A DNA stretch of 64,000 nt, from contig NZ_JAUYZJ010000003.1 in the NCBI RefSeq assembly GCF_030700285.1, positions 178,148 through 242,147 on the forward strand, read 5' to 3'. The notes beneath the pieces are model-generated. The model was not told the DNA's origin and made no database searches. It saw only the letters and a list, made by a program, of their open reading frames with translations. The number at the start of each line of letters is the position of its first letter. The first letter of the stretch is position 1. Of the stretch, positions 63,007 through 64,000 are shown in pieces. A program made the position numbers and the translations under genes. The stretch is from Methylobacterium sp. NEAU K (lineage in GTDB: Bacteria; Pseudomonadota; Alphaproteobacteria; Rhizobiales; Beijerinckiaceae).

Positions 63007-64000
63007 ATGAGATTTTTGAAAGCATCGCTGCTTGGGTCCGCTGCTGCATTCGCGGCCGTCGGGGCCGGCCAAGCCGCTGACCTGCCGGTCAAGAAGGCCG
63101 CCGCAGTCGAGTATGTCCGCGTCTGCAATGCTTACGGGGCGGGATTTTTCTATATCCCCGGAACCGACACATGTCTTCGAGTTTCGGGCCGGGCGCGTTT
63201 TGAGTACCTGTACCAGAACAGCGGCAACCGGAGCGGCACCAACGGCGACGTCTCAGGCTACCGATCGGTCGCCCGCATGAACCTCGATGCGCGGACGCAG
63301 ACTGCGTACGGCACCCTCCGTGCCTTCACCCGTATCGAGATCCAGAACCGGACCGGGCCGTACTTCACCTCCGGATCGCGCCAGAGAGAAGCACTTGCCT
63401 TCCCTGCGCTTGGCGCGGATGCGTTCGGGCGAGCGCAACAATACGTCGATATCGACAAGGCCTTCATCCAGTTCGCCGGCATCACGGCCGGTCGCGCGTC
63501 GTCGTTCTTCGATTTCTACGCCCACGACTACGAGTTCATCGGCGGCACGACGGGCTCCGATACGTACAGCACCAACCTCCTCGCCTATACCGCCACGCTC
63601 GGCGGCGGACTGAGCGCGACGATCTCGGCCGAAGATCCGACGTTCCGGCGCTTTCCAGTCTTCGGCAGCGGATCGAACACCGCCGCCTCTCCGCTCGCGT
63701 TCAACGGCGGCTTCGCGCCCTTCGGGTCGGCGACGTTCCTTTCGCCGATCGTGGTGGGCACGAACCAGATCGCCCTCGTCGACGTCACGCAGAAGAACCG
63801 TGTCCCCGACGTCGTGGGCGTTCTCCGCCTCGACCAAGCCTGGGGTTCGCTGCAGCTCTCGGCTGCGAGCCACGAGATCAACGGCGGCAACGCGTCCTTC
63901 GTGTCCACGAGCAACACCGGTGGCCTGACGATCGCCTCGGCGGGGCGCGCGCCGACGACCTATGGCTGGGCCGTGCAGGCCGGTGGCAAGTTCAACCTGC
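63007..64000 (+). CDS. Alphaproteobacterial outer-membrane porin (partial, runs off the window)
   Basis: At least 331 codons are open to the window edge without a stop. The signal peptide (MRFLKASLLGSAAAFAAVGA) ends near GQAADLPVKKA, the mature N-terminus typical of the Hyphomicrobiales porin family (PF02530). It continues with VCNAYGAGFFYIPGTDTCLR (paired cysteines), RVSGRARFEYLYQ and alternating amphipathic strands such as FDFYAHDYEF. It would form a trimeric beta-barrel for small solutes. A good SD is not obvious; the start is set by the signal peptide. Confidence 0.92.
   Translation, partial: MRFLKASLLGSAAAFAAVGAGQAADLPVKKAAAVEYVRVCNAYGAGFFYIPGTDTCLRVSGRARFEYLYQNSGNRSGTNGDVSGYRSVARMNLDARTQTAYGTLRAFTRIEIQNRTGPYFTSGSRQREALAFPALGADAFGRAQQYVDIDKAFIQFAGITAGRASSFFDFYAHDYEFIGGTTGSDTYSTNLLAYTATLGGGLSATISAEDPTFRRFPVFGSGSNTAASPLAFNGGFAPFGSATFLSPIVVGTNQIALVDVTQKNRVPDVVGVLRLDQAWGSLQLSAASHEINGGNASFVSTSNTGGLTIASAGRAPTTYGWAVQAGGKFNL

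Overview
The window is high-GC DNA that looks like a Methylobacterium/Methylorubrum-type alphaproteobacterium (Hyphomicrobiales). This rests on family resemblance and not on a database search. The pointers are the xerD / aroK-aroB neighbourhood, the alphaproteobacterial porin with a DLPVKKA mature N-terminus, a DUF6894 protein, FixLJ-like signalling genes and a dispersed intergenic repeat of a kind common in this order.

Layout. 0-12 kb is mostly core: xseA, two MFS exporters (one coupled to a small Rmf-like protein), a nucleotide-sugar epimerase, cytochrome c, an OhrR-type regulator, xerD, aroK-aroB and a tRNA-Thr(CGU). 12-19 kb is stress and surface related: Hsp20, a phosphoribosyltransferase/erythromycin-esterase fusion, an alpha/beta hydrolase, a secreted phospholipase A2-like protein, a host-attachment-type protein and three secreted Asn-Gly repeat proteins (a fourth lies at 25.3-26.0 kb). 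19.7-25.2 kb holds a FixL/FixJ-like pair, a MacA/MacB-type exporter and a small orphan LuxR-type regulator. 26.2-28.1 kb is a graveyard of IS3, IS481 and sulfide:quinone oxidoreductase fragments.

28-41 kb is an accessory sulfur/redox island: a secreted DsrE-like protein, a GDCCVxC protein, a Crp/Fnr regulator, a periplasmic pentapeptide-repeat / thioredoxin / CcdA module, a decayed cydAB pair, two Prx6-type peroxiredoxins, an ArsR-family (SqrR/BigR-like) regulator, an AhpD-like protein, a DUF442-SQOR fusion, a TauE/SafE permease and a persulfide-dioxygenase-like MBL protein. A mirror-image, mostly deleted second copy of the crp/ccdA locus lies at 40-40.9 kb.

41-49.5 kb appears to be one sigma-54 regulon. 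A GAF-AAA+-HTH activator is followed by two operons: OsmC / acyl-CoA-dehydrogenase-like flavoprotein / rubredoxin-FAD reductase, and an NrtA/B/C-like ABC importer. Each operon is preceded by the same CGACAATGT-type inverted repeat and by a correctly spaced -24/-12 promoter. This is the best candidate in the window for an uncharacterised functional system.

49.5-51 kb contains IS5 and ISL3 remnants and small ORFs. 51.5-61.3 kb holds a QseBC/PmrAB-like two-component system, DsbD plus a DsbA-like protein, and an RND pump with its adaptor. The last part has a chimeric ORF (secretion signal joined to an ISL3 tail), a mostly unassigned AT-rich stretch and the 5' part of a porin that runs off the end.
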